From NCBI GenBank assembly GCA_945828095.1, contig CALZOZ010000010.1, forward strand, positions 1 through 40,137: a stretch of 40,137 bases of DNA, read 5' to 3'. The DNA comes from an uncultured Clostridia bacterium (GTDB lineage: Bacteria > Bacillota > Clostridia > Peptostreptococcales > Anaerovoracaceae). Position numbers and translations under genes: made by a program. Position 1 is the stretch's first letter, and the number at the start of each line of letters is the position of its first letter. Below, one piece after another: positions 8,818 to 16,297 of the stretch. Under the pieces are notes generated by a model that had not been told where the DNA came from, did no database searches, and saw only the letters and a program-made list of their open reading frames with translations.

Positions 8818-9054
8818 TTTTATGCACTTCTGTATTTCAACCGTACATATGTGCCATTCTCTTAGTCCTCAACTGTGGAAAACGGCAGTAATACGAGGCT
8901 CTATTCTCAGAGAAGCCGGCAAACTCGCCTACGGCTCAAACAGTGTCGCCTTCTTAGCTGCTCATATTCGCCTCTTAATTAGCCGTTTTATGCCACGTCT
9001 GCGGAAACCGTTCATAGCACATATGCACGATTTACACACAGAAGTGCAATAAAA
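8818..9054. repeat. 237-bp long imperfect palindrome, MITE-like or structured element
   Basis: Between the GNAT stop and the zapA start lies a sequence whose two halves are imperfect inverted copies. The outer arms are TTTTATGCACTTCTGT (8818-8833) and its near-complement at 9038-9054. The second arms are at 8842-8856 and 9015-9029, centred on ACATATGTGC. The third arms are at 8872-8887 and 8981-8998, sharing AAAACGGC. The element is more GC-rich in the middle (8915-8960) than its AT-rich flanks. It could be a non-autonomous transposable element or a structured RNA. No clear target-site duplication is visible. It probably also carries or displaces the zapA promoter. Confidence 0.6.
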
Positions 9055-9077
9055 CCACATAAAAGTTCATTATCAAA

Positions 9078-9548
9078 TTAAAGATACTTTACATAGAACT
9101 TCATATCAGCAGGGGCATAGCCTACGGCTTTATAAAATTGCATTGCATTTGGATTTGTCAGCTCAGATTGAAACTGCAATCTTTTGCAGCCAATCTGCTT
9201 TGCATACTCTTCTATGTATGCAAGGGCGCTTCTTCCAAATCCTTTACCCCTGTTTTCCTTAGTAATATAAAGGTCGTCTATGATGAGAGCCTTTCCGTGA
9301 CTCCAGACGCTGAAAATAATCAGCAGATTGGCGAAGCCTATGACCTTGCCATTTTCTTCGAAGAGCATGAGCCTGATCAAATCTTCCGACTCTCTTGCCT
9401 GTCTGAAGGTTTCACTGAACTGTTCGTCACCGGTTTCTCCAGTATTGTTCCATAAATCGGCATCCTGAATTTCCTCGTCCATGAATTCTCTGTTGAGTTT
9501 TATCCAAATTTCACGGTCAGATTCTGCTGCCAGTCTGTAGGTAAACAC
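9078..9548 (-). CDS. GNAT family N-acetyltransferase
   Basis: A 156-residue acetyl-CoA-dependent transferase. The core motif A is visible as LYITKENRGKGFGRSAL, with the R/Q-x-x-G-x-G/A acetyl-CoA loop (RGKGFG). Motif B includes NPNAMQFYKAVGYAPADMKFYV. The N-terminus (FTYRLAAESDREIWIKLNREFM) is the usual beta-1/alpha-1. The start is a GTG at 9548, preceded by GGGAGG at 6 nt spacing. The substrate cannot be predicted. It is an accessory insertion between pheT and zapA, flanked on both sides by repeat-like intergenic DNA, which suggests a more mobile segment in an otherwise conserved neighbourhood. Confidence 0.9.
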   Translation of the reverse strand: MFTYRLAAESDREIWIKLNREFMDEEIQDADLWNNTGETGDEQFSETFRQARESEDLIRLMLFEENGKVIGFANLLIIFSVWSHGKALIIDDLYITKENRGKGFGRSALAYIEEYAKQIGCKRLQFQSELTNPNAMQFYKAVGYAPADMKFYVKYL

Positions 9549-9602
9549 TAGGCACCTCCCATTATTTGCATCGCATCCTATAGCCCACGGTCGGCGGTTC
9601 GC

Positions 9603-9815
9603 TTTTCCACCAAAACGGCAAAAAAACGTAAAAATGGTGGAAAATATAGTACTAGAACGTCGTCCGTACTACGATTTATAAAAATGCAAAACGCTGAACA
9701 CATTGGAATTTCAACGTTTTACATTTATATCCATTTCAGGTTAGTAGTTAAAACTCCACCAAAAGCCGTCAAAACTCCACCAAAAGTGGAAAAAACCTTT
9801 AAAATGGTGGAAAAT
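9603..9815 (-). repeat. Half-site array element 1 (TGGTGGA type)
   Basis: This fills most of the 376-bp gap between GNAT and pheT. Two related dyads of 40 bp lie 170 bp apart (9606-9645 and 9776-9815, 34 of 40 bases alike by eye). Each has TCCACCA and TGGTGGA half-sites 29 bp apart. A perfect 16-bp direct repeat, AAAACTCCACCAAAAG, starts at 9750 and at 9771 (21-bp period). In the middle is a dyad 9688-9698/9710-9720 (10 of 11 bases paired, 11-nt loop), then TATAAA read on the minus strand at 9680-9675. No ORF of note is present. The same layout occurs at 39785-39998. Function is unknown. Confidence 0.6.
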
Positions 9816-9857
9816 TGACAGTTACATCCGTCAAGAGATGCAGCATCACCGCCCACA

Positions 9858-9889
9858 GACACGGGTTTTCAGTCCTCCTGCCCCGTGTC
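9858..9889. repeat. REP-like hairpin beyond pheT
   Basis: The arms GACACGGG (9858-9865) and CCCGTGTC (9882-9889) form a perfect 8-bp GC-rich stem with a 16-nt loop. It lies about 35 nt downstream of the pheT stop on the minus strand but lacks a T-tract, so it is not a classic terminator. It may be a REP-type palindrome or an mRNA 3'-end stabiliser. Confidence 0.45.
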
Positions 9890-9921
9890 AATGCGGCCCG
9901 GCGTGTCCAATCCGGCCCGGC
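9885..9921. repeat. Two-copy GC-rich tandem repeat
   Basis: A unit of 18-19 bp is tandemly duplicated: GTGTCAATGCGGCCCGGC at 9885-9902 and GTGTCCAATCCGGCCCGGC at 9903-9921. It ends three bases before the pheT stop codon. Its base composition contrasts sharply with the AT-rich element that follows. Confidence 0.55.
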
Positions 9922-9924
9922 CAC

Positions 9925-12387
9925 CTACATATCTCTCAGTGTTACGCCCAGCTTTTCCTTGAGTGCTTCAAGTACCTTGCCGTGAACAGCCTGAACGTCC
10001 TCGTCGGTGAGGGTTCTGTCTGCTGCTCTGTATGTCAGTGAGAAGGCCATGCTCTTCTTGCCTTCCTGAACCTGTTTTCCTCTATAGATATCAAAGAGTC
10101 TGATTGCTCTCAGAATTTCTGTTCCTGCCTGGCGGATTACATCCTCAATCTGGTCCACTGTCATATCCTCGTCAGCAAGGAGAGCGATATCTCTGGACAT
10201 TGCAGGATACTTAGGAAGCGGAGTGTAAACCTTTTCAGTGTCAGCAAGCTCTGTTACATTCTCGAACATGAGCTCTGCCAGATAGCAGCGGGTTCCGATG
10301 CCGTACTTTTCGGCAACTTCAGGGTGAACCTCACCCATAATTCCCAGTTCAACCTCTTCCTCTGCAGGTCCGTTTTCCAGCTCAGCCATATGAGTTGCAA
10401 CGATTCTTGCACATCTGCCCGGATGGTATACGCCGTACTCGCTTTCCGGAATATATTTTACTCTCTTGATTCCCAGCTTATCGAAAAGTTCTTCAAGCAT
10501 TCCCTTCAGGGTAAAGAAGTCTTCGTCTTTTCCGTATACGCCTACTGACATATTATCGCTTTCGTAAGGCAGTCCCTTAGGGTCAATCATGTTTGCCATG
10601 AAGGTGTTGCCGATTTCGAAGGCTTTCATTGCGTCAAGGTTTCTGGAGTAGTTTCTTCCCATTACCTCAAGCATCTGCGGAGTAAGGATTGTTCTCATAA
10701 CAGATGTATCCTCTCCCAGAGGATTTAATATCTGAACGAAAGCTCTTTCCCATGAGTCTTCGTCGATTCTAACATTGTCTACTCCCTTAGGGCTTACGAA
10801 GGAGTAAGTCTGAATTTCGTTTGCACCCATTGCGCACATTGTGTCGCGGGCAAGATCCTTGATATCTCTTTCGTAGGACTGGCTTGCCTCGTTGTTACCC
10901 TTAGGAATGGTAACAGGCAGGTTGTCGTAGCCGTAAAGTCTTGCAACTTCTTCTACGATGTCCTCTTCAATTTCAATATCCTGTCTTATGGTCGGAGCTG
11001 TTACATACATGTCATCTCCGGCACCTTCAACCTTCATTTCAAGGCTTTCCAGATATTTGACCATCTGCTCTCTGTCGAGTTCAATACCAAGAACATGGTT
11101 GATTCTGCTTACTCTTGCGTGAACAGTCTTTGCTGACTCAGGCTGCGGATAAATGTCAACCTTGCCGCCTACAACCTTACCTGCTCCGATGAGTTCGATA
11201 AGTCTGCATACTCTGTCTGCTGCAGCTTCGCAAAGGTTAGGGTCGATGCCCTTTTCGTATCTTCCGGATGCCTCAGTTCTCAGAACCAGTCTCTTGGATG
11301 TAGTTCTTACGCTGTTGGCCTCAAAGTTTGCGCACTCGATTACGATAGTCTTTGTGCTGTCCTCGATTTCGGAGTTGAGACCGCCCATAACGCCGGCTAC
11401 TGCTACAGGCTTTTCGGCGTCGTTAATCATGAGCATCTTATCGTCCAGAGTTCTCTCTGTGCCGTCAAGGGTAACGAACTTTTCTCCTTCCTTAGCTGTG
11501 TCCACGATAATCTTGTGGCCTGCCAGGCTCTCAATGTCAAAAGCGTGAATCGGCTGGCCGTATTCCAGCATTACATAGTTGGTGATGTCAACGATATTGT
11601 TAATAGGTCTCATGCCGGCATGGATAAGTCTTCTCTGAAGCCACCATGGTGATTCTTCAACCTTCACATCCTTAACCACTCTGGCAACGTATCTCTTGCA
11701 AAGCGGTGACTTTACTTCAACGCTCACATAATCTGCTGCATTTCCCTCCTCATTTTCACACTTGGTATCCGGGTACTTAAGCTGAGTACCGAAGGTTGCT
11801 GCAGCTTCTCTTGCCATTCCGATCATGGAAAGGCAATCCGGCCTGTTCGGTGTGATTTCAAAGTCGATAATTGCATCTTTAAGTTCCATTGTATCAGCAA
11901 AATCTGTTCCCACAGGATATTCGTTTCCCAGAATCCAGATTCCATCTCTCTGATTTACAGGAACTACCTTGTCTTCAAATCCCAGTTCGCCGAAGGAGCA
12001 GAGCATTCCGTTGGAAACTACGCCGCGGAGCTTGCCCTTGGTAATCTTGGTGCCGCCTTCCTGCTTAGGCTGTCCGTGAAGAGGTCCCGGTATTCTGCTT
12101 CCATGAAGTGCAACAGGCACATATGCACCTTCAAAAACATTAGGTGCTCCTGTTACAATCTGAACCGGCTCTTCTTCGCCTACATCCAGCTGACACACTA
12201 CCAGCTTATCAGCATCAGGGTGCTTTTCTATCTTAACTATTTTGCCCACTACGACTTTGGACATATCTTCTCCCACCATTTCCATAGTCTCAAGGTTGGA
12301 GCCTGACATAATCATGCGTTCGCAGAATTCCTCGGGGCTTACTTTAACGTCTGTATAATCTTTTAACCATTCCAGTGATACTATCAT
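9925..12387 (-). CDS. pheT: Phenylalanyl-tRNA synthetase beta subunit
   Basis: At 820 residues it is of normal bacterial length. It is the larger subunit of the alpha2-beta2 enzyme that charges tRNA-Phe. An N-terminal EMAP/tRNA-binding domain is recognised by KHPDADKLVVCQLDVG and VTGAPNV. The B3/B4 editing region carries EITPNRPDCLSMIG and the RTEASGRYEKG segment. B5 follows, then a class II-like core, and an FDX-ACB anticodon-binding domain at the C-terminus (LPKYPAMSRDIALLADEDM to VTLRDM). It follows pheS by 29 nt. No T-box leader is present upstream of the pair. Confidence 0.97.
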   Translation of the reverse strand: MIVSLEWLKDYTDVKVSPEEFCERMIMSGSNLETMEMVGEDMSKVVVGKIVKIEKHPDADKLVVCQLDVGEEEPVQIVTGAPNVFEGAYVPVALHGSRIPGPLHGQPKQEGGTKITKGKLRGVVSNGMLCSFGELGFEDKVVPVNQRDGIWILGNEYPVGTDFADTMELKDAIIDFEITPNRPDCLSMIGMAREAAATFGTQLKYPDTKCENEEGNAADYVSVEVKSPLCKRYVARVVKDVKVEESPWWLQRRLIHAGMRPINNIVDITNYVMLEYGQPIHAFDIESLAGHKIIVDTAKEGEKFVTLDGTERTLDDKMLMINDAEKPVAVAGVMGGLNSEIEDSTKTIVIECANFEANSVRTTSKRLVLRTEASGRYEKGIDPNLCEAAADRVCRLIELIGAGKVVGGKVDIYPQPESAKTVHARVSRINHVLGIELDREQMVKYLESLEMKVEGAGDDMYVTAPTIRQDIEIEEDIVEEVARLYGYDNLPVTIPKGNNEASQSYERDIKDLARDTMCAMGANEIQTYSFVSPKGVDNVRIDEDSWERAFVQILNPLGEDTSVMRTILTPQMLEVMGRNYSRNLDAMKAFEIGNTFMANMIDPKGLPYESDNMSVGVYGKDEDFFTLKGMLEELFDKLGIKRVKYIPESEYGVYHPGRCARIVATHMAELENGPAEEEVELGIMGEVHPEVAEKYGIGTRCYLAELMFENVTELADTEKVYTPLPKYPAMSRDIALLADEDMTVDQIEDVIRQAGTEILRAIRLFDIYRGKQVQEGKKSMAFSLTYRAADRTLTDEDVQAVHGKVLEALKEKLGVTLRDM

Positions 12388-12416
12388 TTTTCTTGTCTCC
12401 TAACATCAAAATTTCG

Positions 12417-13439
12417 CTACTTGAACTGCTCGATGAATCTCATGTCGTTTTCGTACAGCAGTCTGATATCGTCGATTCCATACTTGAGCATTGCAATTCT
12501 CTCAACGCCCATACCGAAAGCGAATCCTGTGTACTTCTCAGTATCGATTCCGCCTACCTTGAGCACGTTAGGGTGTACCATGCCGCAGCCCAGGATTTCA
12601 ATCCAGCCGCTGCCCTTGCATACTTTGCATCCCTTGCCGCCGCACTTGAAGCAGGAAACATCCATTTCTGCCGACGGCTCTGTAAACGGGAAGTGATGCG
12701 GTCTGAACTTGGTTCTTGCTTCCGGACCGAACATCTGCTTTGCAAAGCTGTCCAGCACGCCTTTAAGATCAGCCATGGTGATTCCTTCATCTACAACCAG
12801 TCCTTCAACCTGATGGAACATAGGTGAGTGAGTGGCATCAGGAGTATCGCAGCGGAAGCATCTTCCCGGAGCAAAAACTCTTATAGGAGGCTTCTGGTTC
12901 ATCAGCGTTCTTACCTGAACCGGTGAAGTCTGAGTTCTCAGAAGCACATCGTCATTAACATAGAAGGTGTCTGTCCAGTCCCTTGCCGGATGGTTAGGGC
13001 CTGCGTTAAGGGCATCGAAGTTGTTGAAAACAGTTTCAACCTCAGGTCCCTCAGTAAGGGTGAAGCCCATGGATTTAAACACTCTTGAAATTTCTTCAAT
13101 GGTAATTGTTACAGGATGCTTGGTGCCCAGCTTATAAAACTTGCCCGGCTCTGTAACATCTATCTTTTCAGCCTTAAACTTGGCCTCTCTTGCCTTGCTC
13201 TTAAGGTTCTCAAAGGTCTCATCTAACATCTTCTCAACTTCGGAGCGAACCTGGTTTGCCGCCTGGCCAAGCTCCTTTCTTTCCTCAGGAGCAAGCTGTC
13301 CCATGGAACGAAGGATTTCTGTCAGCTGTCCCTTCTTGCCCAGAACCTTTACTCTTACATCCTCAGCATCTGCAACTGAGACTGCTTCCTGCAACTGTTT
13401 CTTTGATTCTTCTAAAATCTGCTTTAATCTTTCCTGCAT
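12417..13439 (-). CDS. pheS: Phenylalanyl-tRNA synthetase alpha subunit
   Basis: A 340-residue class II catalytic subunit. An N-terminal coiled coil binds tRNA. Class II motif 2 is around TSPVQVRTL and FAPGRCFRCD, preceded by HPARDWTDTFYV. Motif 3 is GFAFGMGVERIAMLKYGI near the end. A Cys-rich segment (CFKCGGKGCKVCKGSGW) appears between the motifs, as in many Firmicute PheS proteins. It lies 28 nt after the TrmH-family gene and 29 nt before pheT. Confidence 0.97.
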   Translation of the reverse strand: MQERLKQILEESKKQLQEAVSVADAEDVRVKVLGKKGQLTEILRSMGQLAPEERKELGQAANQVRSEVEKMLDETFENLKSKAREAKFKAEKIDVTEPGKFYKLGTKHPVTITIEEISRVFKSMGFTLTEGPEVETVFNNFDALNAGPNHPARDWTDTFYVNDDVLLRTQTSPVQVRTLMNQKPPIRVFAPGRCFRCDTPDATHSPMFHQVEGLVVDEGITMADLKGVLDSFAKQMFGPEARTKFRPHHFPFTEPSAEMDVSCFKCGGKGCKVCKGSGWIEILGCGMVHPNVLKVGGIDTEKYTGFAFGMGVERIAMLKYGIDDIRLLYENDMRFIEQFK

Positions 13440-13467
13440 TTTTCGTTAAACCTTTCTACCGAATTTT

Positions 13468-14232
13468 TTATGGCCTTACGGCCTCATACATTAAAATCCC
13501 CGCCGCCACAGAAGCATTGAGTGATTCGATGCTTCCATGCATAGGAATCTTTATTTTCAAATCTGAGCCATCGATAAGCTCCTGGGAAATTCCGTTGCCC
13601 TCATTTCCTATAATGAGCGCTATGTTTTCCCTGAGGTTCTCATCGTAGTAGTAACGATCCGTATCAAAGCAGGTCGCTACGAGTTTCTTGCCGGCTGCCC
13701 TGGTAAATTCCATCAGCTCACCCACGGAGTCCATGAAAACAACCGGCATTCTAAAGAGTGAACCGGTCGCCGCCCTTACCACCTTAGGTGAGAACACATC
13801 CGCTGTGCCCTTCATAACTATGGCCAGTCTGTACCCCGCAGCATCAGCAGTCCTTAAAATTGTACCGATATTGCCCGGATCCTGCAGCCTGTCTAAAACG
13901 ACAAAATTCCCGCCGTCTTTTTTCAAAAATCGGTCTCGGGAAATTCGATGTTTCTCCACTATTGCCATTATCCCCTGACTGGTTTCCGTCTGAGAAAGCT
14001 GATCGAAAAGCTTCTCACTGAGGAAAAAGGCTTTGTCTTCCATTCCGAAGAAGCCGCCCCCGTAATCAGGTCTTGCAAGAACAGTCTTTATATCTGCCTT
14101 GTTCTTTACGGCCTCCTCCAGGAGATTTTCGCCCTCGATGAGGTAAAGATCAAGCTTATCCCTGTATTTCTTATGGGCAAGCTGCTCACAAAGCCTGAAT
14201 ATTTTATTGTCTTTTGAGCTTATTTCCCTCAT
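13468..14232 (-). CDS. TrmH/SpoU-family RNA 2'-O-methyltransferase
   Basis: A 254-residue SPOUT-fold protein predicted to methylate ribose 2'-OH of rRNA or tRNA with SAM. The N-terminal substrate-binding domain (YLIEGENLLEEAVKN) is followed by the knotted catalytic domain with motif 1 LDRLQDPGNIGTILRTADAAG, motif 2 around ALIIGNEGNGIS, and motif 3 IPMHGSIESLNASVAAGI. The position just before pheST matches the B. subtilis ysgA-pheS-pheT order. The exact RNA target is unknown. It starts after the ftsZ terminator, so it probably has its own promoter. Confidence 0.92.
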   Translation of the reverse strand: MREISSKDNKIFRLCEQLAHKKYRDKLDLYLIEGENLLEEAVKNKADIKTVLARPDYGGGFFGMEDKAFFLSEKLFDQLSQTETSQGIMAIVEKHRISRDRFLKKDGGNFVVLDRLQDPGNIGTILRTADAAGYRLAIVMKGTADVFSPKVVRAATGSLFRMPVVFMDSVGELMEFTRAAGKKLVATCFDTDRYYYDENLRENIALIIGNEGNGISQELIDGSDLKIKIPMHGSIESLNASVAAGILMYEAVRP

Positions 14233-14256
14233 TTGCGGCTGATTTCTCCTTTCGCT

Positions 14257-14262
14257 ATTTTA
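14257..14262 (-). promoter_or_regulatory. Possible extended -10 promoter for the TrmH-family gene and pheST
   Basis: On the minus strand TGGTAAAAT provides TGn plus TAAAAT about 25 nt upstream of the start codon, directly after the ftsZ terminator stem. No good -35 box is seen, so the call rests on the extended -10 and on the need for a promoter after a terminator. Confidence 0.3.
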
Positions 14263-14268
14263 CCACAA

Positions 14269-14290
14269 AAGCCGGCAAATAAGCCGGCTT
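14269..14290 (-). terminator. Intrinsic terminator of ftsZ and the dcw operon
   Basis: The arms AAGCCGGC and GCCGGCTT form a perfect 8-bp stem with a 6-nt loop, followed on the minus strand by TTGTGGT. It starts 11 nt after the ftsZ stop. The T-tract is short, so some read-through into the TrmH-family gene is possible. Confidence 0.75.
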
Positions 14291-14300
14291 GGGTTTATCT

Positions 14301-15461
14301 CTAAAGAAAACTTGGAATTTCAAATCGTGAAGTTCCTTTTTCCTCCTCTTCCTTCTGGAGGATGTCCTGAAGTGTAACTTCCTTTCCTTCAAGACCTTCA
14401 ACTCTGCCGAAAACATCATCATATCCGCCCAGTCCCTGCTTCTGAGGATCTGCCTCCTGAGGCTTTTCGCCGGCAGGAGCCTTGCCGCCGCCCGCAGCAC
14501 CTTCGAGTCCTTCATCAAAGCCTGTAGCGATAACGGTAATCGCAATTTCATCCTGCATTTCTTCGTTGACTGCAGCACCGAAGATAAGTATACAGTCTCT
14601 GTCTGCCTGTTCCTCAACAAGGCTTGCGATTTCGCTGACTTCCAGCATTCCTAAATCGTAGCCGCCTGCCACGTAAAGGAGGATAGCCTTTGCACCCTCG
14701 ATGGTGGTCTCAAGCAGAGGACTTTCAATGGCACTCTTAACAGCATCCTTTGCTCTGTTTTCGCCTGTTCCTCTTCCTACGCCCATGTGAGCCACACCTC
14801 TGTCTGTCATAACTGACTTTACATCGGCAAAGTCCACATTGATAAGAGCAAAGTCGGAAATAAGATCCGAAATGCCCTGCACGCCCTGTCTAAGCACATC
14901 ATCAGCCATCTGGAAGGCCTGAAGCATCGAAGTGTTCTTTTCACAGTTCTGAAGAAGCTTGTCATTTGGAACGATTACCAGAGAGTCAACATATTTTTTC
15001 AGGAAATTGATTCCCAGATCTGCTTGTTTCTTTCTCTTGGCACCTTCAAATGAGAACGGTCTTGTAACAACACCTACCGTAAGTATGCCCATGTCCTTTG
15101 CAGCCTTGGCAATGATAGGGGCTGCTCCTGTACCGGTGCCGCCTCCCATTCCTGCGGTAATGAAAACCATGTCCGTTCCGTCAAGAAGTGATGTAATCTC
15201 GTCCAAAGTTTCCTCGGCCGCCTTCTGGCCTATCTCAGGATTAGCACCTGCTCCCAGTCCCCTTGTGAGTTTTTCTCCTATCTGAATTTTAGTTTCGGCC
15301 ACACATCTGTTAAGGGCCTGTCTATCTGTATTAACAGCAATAAAGTCTACACCTTTAAGCTCAGCTTCAACCATGCGGTTCACCGCATTACATCCGCCGC
15401 CGCCTACTCCAACGACCTTAATAACTGCTGATTTCTCTAAATTTGTGTCAAATTGCAGCAT
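14301..15461 (-). CDS. ftsZ: Cell division protein FtsZ
   Basis: About 386 residues from the ATG at 15461, which is served by an AGGAGGT site. The longer frame to 15491 would include the ribosome binding site. FtsZ is the tubulin-like GTPase that forms the cytokinetic ring. GTP-binding loops are [15 protein letters not shown] near the N-terminus, the tubulin signature [10 protein letters not shown], and the T7 loop [12 protein letters not shown] linker of roughly 60 residues rich in Gly, Glu and Lys precedes the conserved C-terminal peptide FEIPSFL, which binds FtsA/SepF/ZapA-type partners. It is the last gene of the dcw cluster and directly follows ftsQ without an intervening ftsA. Confidence 0.97.
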   Translation of the reverse strand: MLQFDTNLEKSAVIKVVGVGGGGCNAVNRMVEAELKGVDFIAVNTDRQALNRCVAETKIQIGEKLTRGLGAGANPEIGQKAAEETLDEITSLLDGTDMVFITAGMGGGTGTGAAPIIAKAAKDMGILTVGVVTRPFSFEGAKRKKQADLGINFLKKYVDSLVIVPNDKLLQNCEKNTSMLQAFQMADDVLRQGVQGISDLISDFALINVDFADVKSVMTDRGVAHMGVGRGTGENRAKDAVKSAIESPLLETTIEGAKAILLYVAGGYDLGMLEVSEIASLVEEQADRDCILIFGAAVNEEMQDEIAITVIATGFDEGLEGAAGGGKAPAGEKPQEADPQKQGLGGYDDVFGRVEGLEGKEVTLQDILQKEEEEKGTSRFEIPSFL

Positions 15462-15500
15462 TTTCAATCTTACCTCCTCGATTGTTCCCAATTATCCTTA

Positions 15501-15508
15501 ATTGTACC
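15501..15508 (-). promoter_or_regulatory. Possible extended -10 promoter of ftsZ
   Basis: On the minus strand TGGTACAAT (extended -10, hexamer at 15506-15501) lies about 40 nt before the ftsZ ATG, in an 86-nt gap after ftsQ. No consensus -35 is present. Internal ftsZ promoters are common, but this one is tentative. Confidence 0.35.
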
Positions 15509-15547
15509 ATACATTGTTCTCAAATGCATCATTTTTTTAGTAAAAAC

Positions 15548-16297
15548 CTAATCTATTTTCGGAGTAAATGATACTGTCCTGTCTCCGCTTATTTGAATGG
15601 TTCCACGTTCTATTTTCCGATCAAAAAGTTCCTGCACCACCAGCTGCAGACTGTCCTTTTCCATAGCTTTCATGATGTTCTCCGGCGTGCCCTGACAGAT
15701 GAGGTTGTCCAGGATGTGAGCCTTGATTTCGCCATCGGAAAGCTCAATGGTCTTAAAGTACATATTGTTTTTTTCCATAACGCTGAGCAGCTGCAGAGTC
15801 TGCCTTAAAAGAACCTTCTCTTCGGCCTCAATCTTTTCGCCCACTGAGAGCTTGCTTATGGTAAGGCCCTTAATCACCGTGACTTCAGGCATAACCCCCG
15901 TCTTGCGCAGAACCGTTCCTTCGCCGTCCACAACAACATACTTTTCACCGTAAACAATGGCGGCCATCTGCCTGCGCTCATCGAGTTCAATCCTGATGGT
16001 ATCAGGCAGCACTCTCTTAACCTTAACAGATACCATATATGCATCCTTTTCAAGTCTTGTCCTTATATCGCCGGTATCTGTGCCGATGAAAATATTTCCA
16101 CCGGTTTTGCAGTTCCCCATAACCAGAATTTCTTCTTCCGTGTAGTAGTTGTTTCCATCTACCTCAAATTTCGCTACGTTGAAGAAAGGGGCTTTAAGCA
16201 TGAACACCACTGCGCCGCAGATGAGCAGAAAGACCCCCAGCTTCACAACGAATTTTATTTTTCTCTTTTTTCTCTTAATCGCTCGTTCTTCTTTCAA
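15548..16297 (-). CDS. ftsQ: FtsQ/DivIB-type cell division protein
   Basis: A 249-residue bitopic membrane protein. A very basic N-terminus (RKKRKIKF) is followed by one membrane segment at about residues 17-36. An outside POTRA domain follows (FFNVAKFEVDGNNYYTEEEI), then the FtsQ/DivIB beta domain with VKRVLPDTIRIELDERRQMAAI. It would join FtsL and an FtsB/DivIC partner to control septal synthesis by FtsW and the PBP. The start lies 23 nt inside the end of murA, so the two are coupled. Confidence 0.92.
   Translation of the reverse strand: MKEERAIKRKKRKIKFVVKLGVFLLICGAVVFMLKAPFFNVAKFEVDGNNYYTEEEILVMGNCKTGGNIFIGTDTGDIRTRLEKDAYMVSVKVKRVLPDTIRIELDERRQMAAIVYGEKYVVVDGEGTVLRKTGVMPEVTVIKGLTISKLSVGEKIEAEEKVLLRQTLQLLSVMEKNNMYFKTIELSDGEIKAHILDNLICQGTPENIMKAMEKDSLQLVVQELFDRKIERGTIQISGDRTVSFTPKID

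Noticed and set aside
8822..9052. 76-codon plus-strand ORF between GNAT and zapA
   Set aside because: It runs across the whole 237-bp palindrome, has no good ribosome binding site, and its composition follows the inverted repeat. It is better explained as part of the repeat.
9603..9815. CRISPR array or plasmid-type iterons
   Set aside because: There are only two direct copies at 21-bp spacing, no regular spacers, no cas or rep genes nearby, and inverted copies are also present.
9925..14300. T-box leader for pheS-pheT or argS
   Set aside because: The upstream spacers are 28 nt or less, or overlap coding sequence. No specifier loop or T-box sequence was seen.
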